A stretch of 64,000 nucleotides of DNA from Phaeobacter bryozoorum (lineage in GTDB: Bacteria; Pseudomonadota; Alphaproteobacteria; Rhodobacterales; Rhodobacteraceae): assembly GCF_041893525.1 (NCBI RefSeq), contig NZ_CP169068.1; one strand, given 5' to 3'. The stretch's first letter is position 1. Each line of letters begins with the position of its first letter. Shown here piece after piece: positions 31,266-39,655 of this stretch. The position numbers and the translations under genes were made by a program. The notes below the pieces were generated by a model. The model was not told where the DNA came from, did no database searches, and was given only the letters and a program-made list of their open reading frames with translations.

Positions 31266-31326
31266 GTTACGCCGAAAGCTGTCCAACGATTGGGGAGTAG
31301 CTCACATTCAATACTGAAAGATGACC

Positions 31327-31351
31327 TTCAGAAAATTTCAGAAAATTTCAG
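31327..31351 (+). repeat. Direct repeats TTCAGAAAAT upstream of 31451
   Basis: TTCAGAAAAT occurs twice in tandem (31327, 31337), followed by TTCAG and then GTTTCAGG. The array lies about 100 bases upstream of the first island gene and is A/T-rich, as expected for a regulator site. Confidence 0.5.
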
Positions 31352-31450
31352 CACCAGTTTCAGGACATCTGACCTCAGCGACCTGATGATGATTGTGCAA
31401 GGTTCATAAAGACAGGGCCTGCTGCCAATCATCAAAGCGAGGAACTCACT

Positions 31451-32122
31451 ATGTCTACCCTTTTGACAATTAACGTAAAAAATCTTGAGCCGGCAACACA
31501 GGGCTTCTTCTTTTTCCAAGAGCCGGCAAACTATACTGGCGGTGCAACGGTGTATTCGAACAGTCTCTTTGCAGAGAACCTTGCCAACTATGGTTCGTCT
31601 GGCTCAATCCTGACCTTTCAGGTTGATCTGCAGTATTATGCGGGCATTCAGGAGGCCCATTCTGCGCCGGCCGTTGGCCAGTCCTCAGGCTATTCGTCTG
31701 CGAGCCGTGCGATCGATCTTGCGCCTGCTGGTGGCGGCGCTGCCAATGACTCCACGACCGCCAGCGTAAGCCCCGCACTTGGCCTATCGACACCGACGAA
31801 CGAGGCCGGCGTACAGCCTGGCGCATTCCGGATCAACACACCGAGCTTCTCTTCACCGCCCTTCTACAACGTCGGCTCCGCGGTATCTGTAAACGGGGGG
31901 ATCGTCTTGTCGAACTTCGTTCAGGCAAATCCACAGTCGCACGTCGATTGCGAGCCGATCCTGAAATACTACGTTGCGACAGGGACCTACACGCCTGGCA
32001 CGGTGATGGATTTCACCGCTGCGTCAAAAACCTCGGCACTGTGTGATTTCACTGGGGGCTACACTGTGATTGACGTGGAGCTGGCAGCTAATGGGGATTG
32101 GAACATCACCAGCCGGACCTAG
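31451..32122 (+). CDS. Unknown protein, paralog of the next gene
   Basis: A 223-residue protein that I do not recognise. It has no signal peptide or membrane segment. It is rich in Ser, Thr, Ala, Tyr and Phe with alternating hydrophobic residues, so it is probably all-beta. It shares with the next gene an N-terminal TLTI-type strand followed by FFFFQEPANY, and a C-terminal part CEPILKYYVATG... LCDFTGGY. Two Cys are conserved between the paralogs. Transcribed toward the secreted protein at 32986. GC content is visibly lower than in the core genes. Confidence 0.75.
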   Translation: MSTLLTINVKNLEPATQGFFFFQEPANYTGGATVYSNSLFAENLANYGSSGSILTFQVDLQYYAGIQEAHSAPAVGQSSGYSSASRAIDLAPAGGGAANDSTTASVSPALGLSTPTNEAGVQPGAFRINTPSFSSPPFYNVGSAVSVNGGIVLSNFVQANPQSHVDCEPILKYYVATGTYTPGTVMDFTAASKTSALCDFTGGYTVIDVELAANGDWNITSRT

Positions 32123-32191
32123 GCTGATCTTTCTTTGTCCCTGGTGGAACTTCGGAGCAGTTTAGGCTGGGCCGTAGAATGGACTGCACTC

Positions 32192-32896
32192 ATGCCGTAC
32201 ACGCTGACCATAGTAATCAGGAACCTGTCTCAATCTAAAATGCAGTTCTATGCGTTTCAGCACCCTGCAAATTACCAGAGTTCAGGAAGTGTACTTCAGT
32301 CGTCATCGGCCAGCTTGGCTACGGGTGCAGTCCTCCCCTACAAATCATCTGGGTCCACGCTTCAGTTTCAATTTGAACGACAACCTTATGTGGCCGCATT
32401 TAGCAATCAAGCTAAACTCGCCATGCTTGTGAAGCCGCAACCTTATGAAAATGCTTCTCAAACGTCCGTTGTTGCCAAATGGCCAATTGCTCTGACGCCA
32501 AAAGACCAGACCAAGCAGGTGCCCAATAATACTCAGTTGACGGTCGGGTCGCTCGGTTTATCCATGCCGGCCTACGCGTCAGGCATCCCTGAAGGGAACT
32601 TTGGTATCCAGATACCAAGCTACACTCCCACTGGTGGTTTGAAGCTCCACTGCGGCAATGGGATCAAGGTGAGAAACACGCAGGTCGTCTTGTCCAGCTA
32701 CGTCACCCCCGCACCAGTCAGTCACATATTCTGCGCGCCAAAACCGAAATTCTACGTAAAGACAGGCAATCACCCCGTCGGATCACCCATTTCGTTTTCG
32801 GTCGCAGGGGCTGTTCTGTGCGATTTCACTCAGGGCTATTCCACCTGCAACGTGGACTATCAGTCAGACGGCACATTCACAGTCCACCGCCAATAA
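32192..32896 (+). CDS. Unknown protein, paralog of the previous gene
   Basis: A 234-residue protein of the same unknown family as the preceding gene. Matching landmarks are LTIVIRNLSQSKMQFYAFQHPANY, then a variable Ser/Thr-rich middle, and CAPKPKFYVKTG ... LCDFTQGYSTCNVDY at the end. The ATG at 32192 is chosen because it aligns with the paralog's start; an upstream TTG (32135) would add 19 residues without a match. No export signal is seen. The two probably act together or have diverged after duplication. Confidence 0.72.
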   Translation: MPYTLTIVIRNLSQSKMQFYAFQHPANYQSSGSVLQSSSASLATGAVLPYKSSGSTLQFQFERQPYVAAFSNQAKLAMLVKPQPYENASQTSVVAKWPIALTPKDQTKQVPNNTQLTVGSLGLSMPAYASGIPEGNFGIQIPSYTPTGGLKLHCGNGIKVRNTQVVLSSYVTPAPVSHIFCAPKPKFYVKTGNHPVGSPISFSVAGAVLCDFTQGYSTCNVDYQSDGTFTVHRQ

Positions 32897-32985
32897 CGAC
32901 TTGTTGCGGGGCCTTGTTGGGCCCCGGGAAACACTTCGCCGTATGGCGATCTCCCTCAAATCTATGGCGAATAAGGAATTTAGAT

Positions 32986-33381
32986 ATGACACTTCTTAAA
33001 CGACTTGCTGCCACCCTCGTGCTGTTGGTTGCCTTGCCTGCCCTTGCGCATGCTGCATGCACAGCAACCAATAATACCGAATATTCTGCCGCCATTGCCC
33101 ATGGCCACGCATACACGAAGCACTCAGCCGAATTTGTACATGGAAAGGTAATCGATGGCTTGGCATTCCCCGATCCGACGATTGCCAATGCGGATGAATT
33201 CGCAACATTCCTTCTGGGGATTATGAACGCTCCGACGGAGTCCAAGCCCTTGGCCAACAGTCGCTATGCATACTGGCATACGCCCACCGGTACGGTCATC
33301 ATCACAAATGATAATGCCAACGACTGCGGCACCGCGTTTCGTCCATTGACCGGCAAGACCTACTACGACAACCTAAGTTGA
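32986..33381 (+). CDS. Small secreted protein, possibly nuclease-like
   Basis: 131 residues. A clean signal peptide spans residues 1-23 (LVLLVALPALAHA before the cut). The mature part has a His-rich helix-like segment HGHAYTKHSAEF (residues 39-50), then RYAYWHTPTGTVII (93-106) and GTAFRPLTGKTYY (115-127). This order, a KH..EF helix then beta strands ending in TAFRP, recalls secreted RNase toxins of the BECR type seen in polymorphic toxins. That link is from memory and not proven. It is followed by a 57-codon gene that could be an antidote. Confidence 0.7.
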   Translation: MTLLKRLAATLVLLVALPALAHAACTATNNTEYSAAIAHGHAYTKHSAEFVHGKVIDGLAFPDPTIANADEFATFLLGIMNAPTESKPLANSRYAYWHTPTGTVIITNDNANDCGTAFRPLTGKTYYDNLS

Positions 33382-33448
33382 GTTCAGTCCTAAATCCATG
33401 CCGCCTCTCCGATTTGAGGAGGGCGGCAGATTTAATGAGGAAAGCGCA

Positions 33449-33622
33449 ATGCCTGACAAATCTCCAAACACGTTGACCGCAACAGAGTGCATGGCTTTGG
33501 CTAACTGTCTGAATCATATGATTTCACAGACAGAAACGGACGAATTTTCTACCCTTGTAGGTATTGACAAGGAAAGCGCGAAGTCCCTGATGATCAAGCT
33601 AAAAACTATGATCGCAAACTGA
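33449..33622 (+). CDS. Small hypothetical protein (57 aa)
   Basis: 57 codons with an AGGAAAG ribosome site before ATG 33449. The protein is predicted helical (TATECMALANCLNHMIS; KESAKSLMIKLKTMIA), cytoplasmic and without a recognised family. Its place 67 bases after the secreted protein and the matching direction would suit an immunity or chaperone role, which is speculation. It ends 41 bases from the convergent subtilase. Confidence 0.55.
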   Translation: MPDKSPNTLTATECMALANCLNHMISQTETDEFSTLVGIDKESAKSLMIKLKTMIAN

Positions 33623-33663
33623 CCAGAAGCTCGTGAACATTGCCCCTACCAGGGCAATGTTGC

Positions 33664-35721
33664 TCAACCTCTTTCAGGCCAACCAAAATCCACTGAAATA
33701 TCAACTTGGCCGCCACCTGTTCGGGTTATGGCAGCCTTATTGTTGGGATCTTCGGCCTCCGCCAAGGAGCGCAGCCATTTGCGGTCAGTCTCAACCCCTT
33801 CGGAGGTCATTTGAACCGCGAGGCGCGCAACCCTGGGTGCGGCGACACTGGTGCCGCCCATGCGGGTCAAGCTGCCGCTGTTGGATCCCGCGCTCAATAC
33901 GCCGGTCAAGACCGGACTGTCATCCGCAAGTGCCGCCGCATCCGGTCCCAGTCGGTTTGCCTTTTTCTTCCCCCGAGAAGGGGTAATCGGCCCTGCAGCG
34001 GAATAGTCTGACAGCAAGCGATTACTCTGGGTGAAGCCGGCAACCACCAGCGGTGTTTTCCCGCAGGCATAACCGTTCAACGTGCCGGCGCGCCGGATTG
34101 GGCTGGTTGTTCCCGCCGGATCCACCGGAAGGGGCGCGCCGAGTGCATTATAATAGACATAGTCAGCGTTGTTAAAATACCCTTGCCGACCACCGGGCAG
34201 AAAACCGGGCAAGGTTTCGTCACGCTCTATCCAGATTTGAACGTCGTCACTGCTGTTCATATCGCAGGACGTAATATCGACCCGCCAACGGCCAGCTCGG
34301 GCTAAGTCTATAGCAGATTGATGCGCAGTAGGATTGATACTGAAGGTTATCACCCCGCGACGTGTATGCCCCCCGTCGAACCGATACGTCAGGCGTGCGA
34401 CCTCCTGGCCTTGCTCGTCAACCAGTCGCTGCCCGGTATTGCCGGATACATAAACTGTCTTGCTCGCAGGGCCAGATGGAACCGTGACACGGACCCCCAC
34501 AAGCCGGGGCGGCGGATTGGTTGCGTGGTATGGCATCCACATCTGGAGATGGCTTGACGTTCGGTCATCCGGCTGAGCAACAAAATCCAGTTTCCACGAT
34601 GGGTCCTTGGATTTGCTTTTCGCATTCTGAAGATTCAGGTCTGCATGAATACGACTAAGGTTACCATTACCCGCCGGTAGCACAATCTGGCGTGTTTGAT
34701 TTGCATCGGGCTTCTTTGCTTGTGGCCCGAAATACCGGTCAATCACGCGGTCAATACCGCTGGTTCCATCGTGAGGCCCCGCGAAATTCCCATAGCTGAA
34801 GTTGAATATGACAGGAGGTTTACTTTTGTCAGGCAGCCGGAACCGCGCCGCCTGATTGCACAGGCGCTTGAGCGCTAGTTTAAAGCTGGGCAGCGTATTC
34901 TGTCCGGTAGAATCCTCAGTAACCCGGGAGGGCAACAACGCGCAGATAATTGGCCGGTTACTCGGGGCATTGCTCATCGAATATCCAGCGGCCAGCGCCA
35001 TCACATGCGTGCCATGCGAACGACGCAAGGCGACGGCGGAGAGTGCTTTGCTACGCGCATTTACCAAACCTACCGCTGCATAAAATGCAGGCTCATCCAA
35101 CAAGCCGTTGGTCGTACATTCCTGCAAGAGGGCGTCGATTTGGGCTTTACTATAGCTGCGTCCCGACGCCCCCACCCGAGAGAGCTGTTCAGGAGACGCT
35201 GACAGGATTGTTGCAAACTCCACCCGCGACGACACCAGGCCATCTCGAAACAGGTTATGGGCGAAGGCAATCGCATCGTCGATGACGGCTGTGATGACCG
35301 TTCCTTCGGGCACCTCAATGATCTTACGACGATTGCTGTCGTCATCATTTGTATCAACGTCAGACAGATCAGAGTCCGTAACAGTTGTTCCCAACGTCAA
35401 ACCTATCACTGAATAATCGGCGGCGTGACGGTTGAACGCATCTAACAGCGGTTTGCGGGCAAAAATTGAAACGAATTGCGTTTCTTCGACCGTATCACGA
35501 TCATCTGCATCATAATCAGCTGGGATGACCAGGTCGTCCGGGAACCGGCTTTGCGCACGCTCTTCAAACTCGCGGATACTAATATCTTGCAACTCAACAA
35601 GGGCGGACCACCAAGGTTGAGACGCCGCTGATGTAACGTGAATAAGTGGACGTGACAATCGATAGTCAGCAACGTCAGACAGCAGATCCTGCGAATGAAA
35701 TGTTTCCCAATGCAATGGCAT
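33664..35721 (-). CDS. Subtilisin-like serine peptidase (S8), cytoplasmic
   Basis: A 685-residue peptidase without signal peptide. The triad can be read: Asp in VITAVIDDAIAFAH (D148 or D149), His in RRSHGTHVMALAAG (H236) and Ser in GGTSVAAPRVA (S625). The oxyanion Asn lies in LPAGNGN (about N352). A 130-residue N-terminal extension precedes the catalytic domain, and a long insert (about 360-560) looks like a beta-sandwich. It follows the PAP2-like gene with 33 bases between and is probably co-transcribed with it. The substrate is unknown. Confidence 0.88.
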   Translation of the reverse strand: MPLHWETFHSQDLLSDVADYRLSRPLIHVTSAASQPWWSALVELQDISIREFEERAQSRFPDDLVIPADYDADDRDTVEETQFVSIFARKPLLDAFNRHAADYSVIGLTLGTTVTDSDLSDVDTNDDDSNRRKIIEVPEGTVITAVIDDAIAFAHNLFRDGLVSSRVEFATILSASPEQLSRVGASGRSYSKAQIDALLQECTTNGLLDEPAFYAAVGLVNARSKALSAVALRRSHGTHVMALAAGYSMSNAPSNRPIICALLPSRVTEDSTGQNTLPSFKLALKRLCNQAARFRLPDKSKPPVIFNFSYGNFAGPHDGTSGIDRVIDRYFGPQAKKPDANQTRQIVLPAGNGNLSRIHADLNLQNAKSKSKDPSWKLDFVAQPDDRTSSHLQMWMPYHATNPPPRLVGVRVTVPSGPASKTVYVSGNTGQRLVDEQGQEVARLTYRFDGGHTRRGVITFSINPTAHQSAIDLARAGRWRVDITSCDMNSSDDVQIWIERDETLPGFLPGGRQGYFNNADYVYYNALGAPLPVDPAGTTSPIRRAGTLNGYACGKTPLVVAGFTQSNRLLSDYSAAGPITPSRGKKKANRLGPDAAALADDSPVLTGVLSAGSNSGSLTRMGGTSVAAPRVARLAVQMTSEGVETDRKWLRSLAEAEDPNNKAAITRTGGGQVDISVDFGWPERG

Positions 35722-35754
35722 GATTATTGCTCCTTTTTCGGCAAGGCATTGGAG

Positions 35755-36924
35755 TTATAAGGTAAAATCCTGCCACTCGGCCTGCGCCTTCTTCCACAGC
35801 CATGTCAGGACCGGAGAAGCCATGTCCGGTGTCGTCGGGTGACGCTCGCTGGTGGCCCAAGGGTTGCGTTTTTTGCCCGCCTTTTTCGTTTGGCGATCTT
35901 CGCGTGCCAGATACAGCGCGTGCCAATCAAAGTCCTCCGCAGCATTGAACGCGGGGCCATTGAAACAGGCACTAGTCAGCTCATTTGCCTCTGGGTCACA
36001 TACCGCGTGCAGATAGTCCGCTAACGTGAGCCCCAGCATTGCCCCTGCGGCACTATCAACTGGAAAGTGAACGCCTGCGACAGTTCGGTTCGTGGCAATC
36101 CGGGATGCCAAACGCATGAACATTTCGCCCCAGACGCCGTCTTTGTGATATTGCTCCGAGTTGGAGGCCCGCAGCAGTTTCCATAGGAGGCGCGCAGTCA
36201 CGAAGGATTCCGTGGCATGGCCACTCGGCAAAGAGCCGTGAGTGGGCGTTGGGATTATTGGTTGAACCTGTGGCGAAAACTCTATCGGGCGTTTGGCGGA
36301 AATACTGTATTTCAAACGCATGCCACAATAGTTGGTGAACCCTAGTGCTGCAGACATCAATTCCAGCGTAAATGGGGTTCTTGCGGGATCCATAAAGGAA
36401 ATCGACGCCAAAAAAGGCGTAATTGCGCTGGTCTGCGAAAGGATCTCCGCCGCCCGATCGCCGCGCAGGTCAGCATAGGCTGTGAGATAGGCCATCTGTT
36501 CCTTGAACTGATCAATCGTCGGGGCTGTGATTTGGACCAGGAGGCTATCTGCTTGAGGCGAACGACCCGCTGGCCGAGTATCCCGCCGCCAAAGGTTGGC
36601 GATAGCCGTCTCATCCATGGCATCCGAAAATGCAACCCGCGATCCTAGTTCGGACAAGTATAGGCTGGCCCGGACATCTGCCGACAACCGCGCCAGATTG
36701 CGCGGATCATGGGGACTACCCGGAGTAATGTGGGGATTCAGATCTAAGGGCGCACCGACAATACCATCGCGCGTCGTCAACAAAGCCTCAGCTGCGACCG
36801 TGCTCCCAGAGGTTCCAAAGCTATTAAAGCTGTTGAAGCTATTAAAACTATTGAAGCTGTTAAAACTATTCTCGGGCGAACCTTTGGCATTGAAGGGCAA
36901 TTCAACTTTCCTTTGATAAATCAT
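35755..36924 (-). CDS. PAP2/vanadium-dependent haloperoxidase-like protein with FNS repeats
   Basis: A 389-residue protein. Residues 19-36 are a run of the tripeptide FNS repeated five to six times. The PAP2-type acid phosphatase/haloperoxidase motifs follow: K205-x6-R212-P (KYSISAKRP), LPSGHATES (PSGH 233-236) and R280-x5-H286 (RTVAGVHFPVD). There is no signal or membrane segment, so a soluble haloperoxidase-like enzyme is more likely than a lipid phosphatase. It is upstream of the subtilase in one operon and downstream of a large CadC-like regulator. Confidence 0.85.
   Translation of the reverse strand: MIYQRKVELPFNAKGSPENSFNSFNSFNSFNSFNSFGTSGSTVAAEALLTTRDGIVGAPLDLNPHITPGSPHDPRNLARLSADVRASLYLSELGSRVAFSDAMDETAIANLWRRDTRPAGRSPQADSLLVQITAPTIDQFKEQMAYLTAYADLRGDRAAEILSQTSAITPFLASISFMDPARTPFTLELMSAALGFTNYCGMRLKYSISAKRPIEFSPQVQPIIPTPTHGSLPSGHATESFVTARLLWKLLRASNSEQYHKDGVWGEMFMRLASRIATNRTVAGVHFPVDSAAGAMLGLTLADYLHAVCDPEANELTSACFNGPAFNAAEDFDWHALYLAREDRQTKKAGKKRNPWATSERHPTTPDMASPVLTWLWKKAQAEWQDFTL
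36817..36870 (-). repeat. Nine-base repeats encoding FNS
   Basis: On the plus strand the nonamers read CTATTAAAG, CTGTTGAAG, CTATTAAAA, CTATTGAAG, CTGTTAAAA and so on. Synonymous positions vary while the encoded FNS stays fixed, which suggests selection on the peptide. Confidence 0.8.
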
Positions 36925-37261
36925 AGGGTGCTAGTGATAAATACCCGATCAGGAAGAGATCAGATGATATGTCACGGCTTTAAATTGATTGGGGCAAGGC
37001 TCGTATGAAGAAGTATGCTTAAATGACGCCACTCTATTGGCTGCGCGTACCCTGCCGTTCTCACACTGACCGACGTTCACACCCCCCTGCTGCCTCAAAA
37101 ATTACCGGAAACCACCACTGGCGACCGATGCGACCCCTGTGCGCCAAGGCGCAGTAGCCACCACCTTAGGGTGTTCCTGGAAAAATGAAACAAAATAAAG
37201 TTGTACGCCTTGTCATCGCGCCATGGTGCCGTCAGAACGGCAGATCTGCTGGAGATTGTGC
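36925..37261. other. Intergenic region between PAP2-like gene and regulator
   Basis: 337 bases without a gene. It should hold the promoter for the PAP2-subtilase operon. Two short hairpins stand out: GCGCC-AA-GGCGC (37141-37152) and TGCCGT-CAGA-ACGGCA (37227-37242); the latter lies 20 bases beyond the regulator's stop. Confidence 0.5.
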
Positions 37262-39325
37262 CTAGCTTTCGGGAATCCCGAGGTCCTTCAGTGTTTCCGC
37301 AAAACGTAGACCGACTTGATAAGAGGAACTGGGAGACCGCCTGAGCCACCCGTCGACAGTCAGATTAGGCTGCACTCTCAGCAGTTCCCTGGTAGTTTTA
37401 CGTGCGTCGCTCTCACGTCCCAAGCGCAATTGTGCTACAGCTTTAATCCGCAAGGTAGAGGCATGTGACCGGTTCAGTCGAAGCGAAGCGTCCGCCAGTT
37501 CAATGGTACGGGGCAAATTATCAGCGGCGAGGCTCGCCCCGGCAGAAAGCGCCAGGAACATAAAGCGGTGCGGGTCGAGTGGGGCAAGATGCATGGCCAG
37601 TTCGGTGTCGCTGACCGCCAGATCTCCCTGTCCTTGAAACGCATAGAGTGTACCCCGCAGCAGGCGTCCGTTTGCATCGTTCGGGTTCACTTCCAGCGCT
37701 GTATCGTATCGATCTTGTGCAAGCTCCAAATCTCTAAAGAGGTTGACCAAAACAGCACCTTCACTAATCAGCCCCAATGCGCATTCCGGATCAATTTCGA
37801 GCGCACGCGACGTATACTGTAGCGCACTCTGACCATCGTTTTCGGGAGTTTCTGTCCATCCTTGCTGCACCTGAAGAACATACCAGCGGGCCACCCAAGA
37901 CAAAACCAATGGGTGATCCGGAGTTCGGTCCATCAACTCATCCAGCATCACTCGCGCCGCTTGGAAATCGGACTTGGATAACCGATGCATGAGAGCCACC
38001 GCACCCAGCAGAAGCGTCGAATTTTTCAACGATGTGATCGGCTGCAATCGTGATTTTCGTACTTCATTGAGGCTGATCGCTTTGCGAATACTCATCACAA
38101 TCTCATCGATAACACCGAGATTGTTGATCCAACTTTCTAACGGCTTCAAGATCCGCTCTGACCACAAAATCTTGCCGGATGAAACATCGATCAATTCAAG
38201 AGTTACGATCACCCGTGAGCCATCGTCGTCGCAGACGCCGGACACTAAAAATTCTGCGTTGAACGTCTTTTTACAAAGCTCCAACGTCATGTTTTCGGTT
38301 CGGATTCCGAAAGTTGAAAGGCGTGAAATTACGTTGAGGTCGGTTGATTGGGATAATGCCGATATGATGTCGTCAACCAGCACATTGGCCAGAACAGGAT
38401 CATGAGCGCTGCGATCGCGTGTTGTAAACGGTAGGACAGCCACCGTTGGCAATACATCGTCCAGATTGGTGCGCGCAGCAGGATAGTATGCCGATCCGTA
38501 TCGGTGCACACGATACAAGCGAATACCATTGACCTCAGCCAGCTGATGTTGATCTCCCAGATCCTCGAACTCGCATTCTAGACTGAAGTGTAGCTGATCC
38601 CTCACCTCAACGGTGGCGTATTCCCACTCATCGCTCGTTTCTAGCAGCAATTTTGACAAGGCTGCTATCCGGCTTCTTTCAAGAGTATCGAGGGCGGTGC
38701 GAAGAACGCCAATTCCCAACGCACGTGCACTCCTGATCAAGGCACTGCTGCATCGAACTGCTTCGATTGGGGTTGCAAAGGTCAGAGTTGCACTGTTTCC
38801 ATCAATTGCTTTTGCCCCGGTGGGCCGGTGCAGACGTACCACCGATTGTACCGCTTCATGCAGCGAGGTTTCGTCAGGCCCTCCCGCAGGTCGACATATG
38901 ATCACCACAGTACGCTGGCGTGTCGCCTCCCATTCTATCAGGTCAGCGCTGATATGGTGAGGCAGAGTTTTCTGTGCAGTGCTGGCGGCAACAACGGATC
39001 GACTATCCAGCAGGTATCCTTGTTTTGGAATGGTGCGAAGCAACTTGCGATCACTATCCCCCAGCGATTTGCGAATTTCCGAGATGCATTGTGTAAGGCT
39101 GTCATCCGTCACACTCGTATTCGGCCAGACGGCAGCAAACAGTTCAGATTTCGTAATCACTGTACCCGATTGTTTGGCCAATACTGATAAGACCTGGCCA
39201 GACTGAGGCCGCAACGGTACCGTGTTTCCAGACGGGTCTAAGAGTTCATTGGAGACGGGATCATAGAAATGGTCTCCAATCTGAAGTTGGTTTCCGGCAT
39301 CGGGATGCTTTACGGTATCGGTCAT
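37262..39325 (-). CDS. CadC-like transcriptional regulator with TolB-like and TPR domains
   Basis: A 687-residue protein. Residues 17-107 are an OmpR/CadC-type winged helix (FYDPVSNELLDPSG; ITKSELFAAVWPNTSVTDDSLTQCISEIRKSLGD). Next is a region resembling a degenerate adenylate cyclase domain (about 130-250; DGNSATLTFATPIEAVRCS). A TolB-N/FlgO-like part begins TVAVLPFTTRD. TPR repeats fill the C-terminal third. No membrane segment is visible, unlike CadC. Start at 39325 is preferred over 39385 because the winged helix begins just after it. It probably controls the neighbouring operon, but this is inferred from position. Confidence 0.82.
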   Translation of the reverse strand: MTDTVKHPDAGNQLQIGDHFYDPVSNELLDPSGNTVPLRPQSGQVLSVLAKQSGTVITKSELFAAVWPNTSVTDDSLTQCISEIRKSLGDSDRKLLRTIPKQGYLLDSRSVVAASTAQKTLPHHISADLIEWEATRQRTVVIICRPAGGPDETSLHEAVQSVVRLHRPTGAKAIDGNSATLTFATPIEAVRCSSALIRSARALGIGVLRTALDTLERSRIAALSKLLLETSDEWEYATVEVRDQLHFSLECEFEDLGDQHQLAEVNGIRLYRVHRYGSAYYPAARTNLDDVLPTVAVLPFTTRDRSAHDPVLANVLVDDIISALSQSTDLNVISRLSTFGIRTENMTLELCKKTFNAEFLVSGVCDDDGSRVIVTLELIDVSSGKILWSERILKPLESWINNLGVIDEIVMSIRKAISLNEVRKSRLQPITSLKNSTLLLGAVALMHRLSKSDFQAARVMLDELMDRTPDHPLVLSWVARWYVLQVQQGWTETPENDGQSALQYTSRALEIDPECALGLISEGAVLVNLFRDLELAQDRYDTALEVNPNDANGRLLRGTLYAFQGQGDLAVSDTELAMHLAPLDPHRFMFLALSAGASLAADNLPRTIELADASLRLNRSHASTLRIKAVAQLRLGRESDARKTTRELLRVQPNLTVDGWLRRSPSSSYQVGLRFAETLKDLGIPES

Positions 39326-39655
39326 GAAGCCTAAGCTACCTATATATTTGATATTTTTTGCGCCCACGATCCCCGATTTTTCCACTCGTCAGCCGTCGGT
39401 TCTGATGGAAAATCCAGCGAAATTCTAAAAGCGACCAGAAAGCCTCACGCCTCACCCTTCAACATGCAAAAGTTACAATCATAAGAGCAACCCAGAATGT
39501 ATCCGTCACGTTTCGATGGCGACCCGGGCGCTTGTCTCAGCCACACTCTCCAGTTGGGAACATAACACCAAGGCACGCGCGGCAGCCGCTTGAGCAATTT
39601 GAGGGCTCCGCGCTTGCCAAGCCCGAGGCCGACGACTACCACAAGGCCGCTCATC

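Larger units (their letters stand above)
29982..31304 (+). mobile_element. IS3-family insertion sequence with broken orfB
   Basis: A 1323-bp element. The ends are inverted: TGAGCTACTCCCC at 29982 and its complement GGGGAGTAGCTCA ending at 31304. It carries orfA and orfB in IS3 order. I see no short target duplication (GAC on the left, CAT on the right). The absence, with grpB cut only on one side, suggests an adjacent deletion after insertion. Confidence 0.88.

Noticed and set aside
29982..31304. Composite transposon formed by the two IS3 elements
   Set aside because: The two elements have different ends and transposases, so they cannot move the island together.
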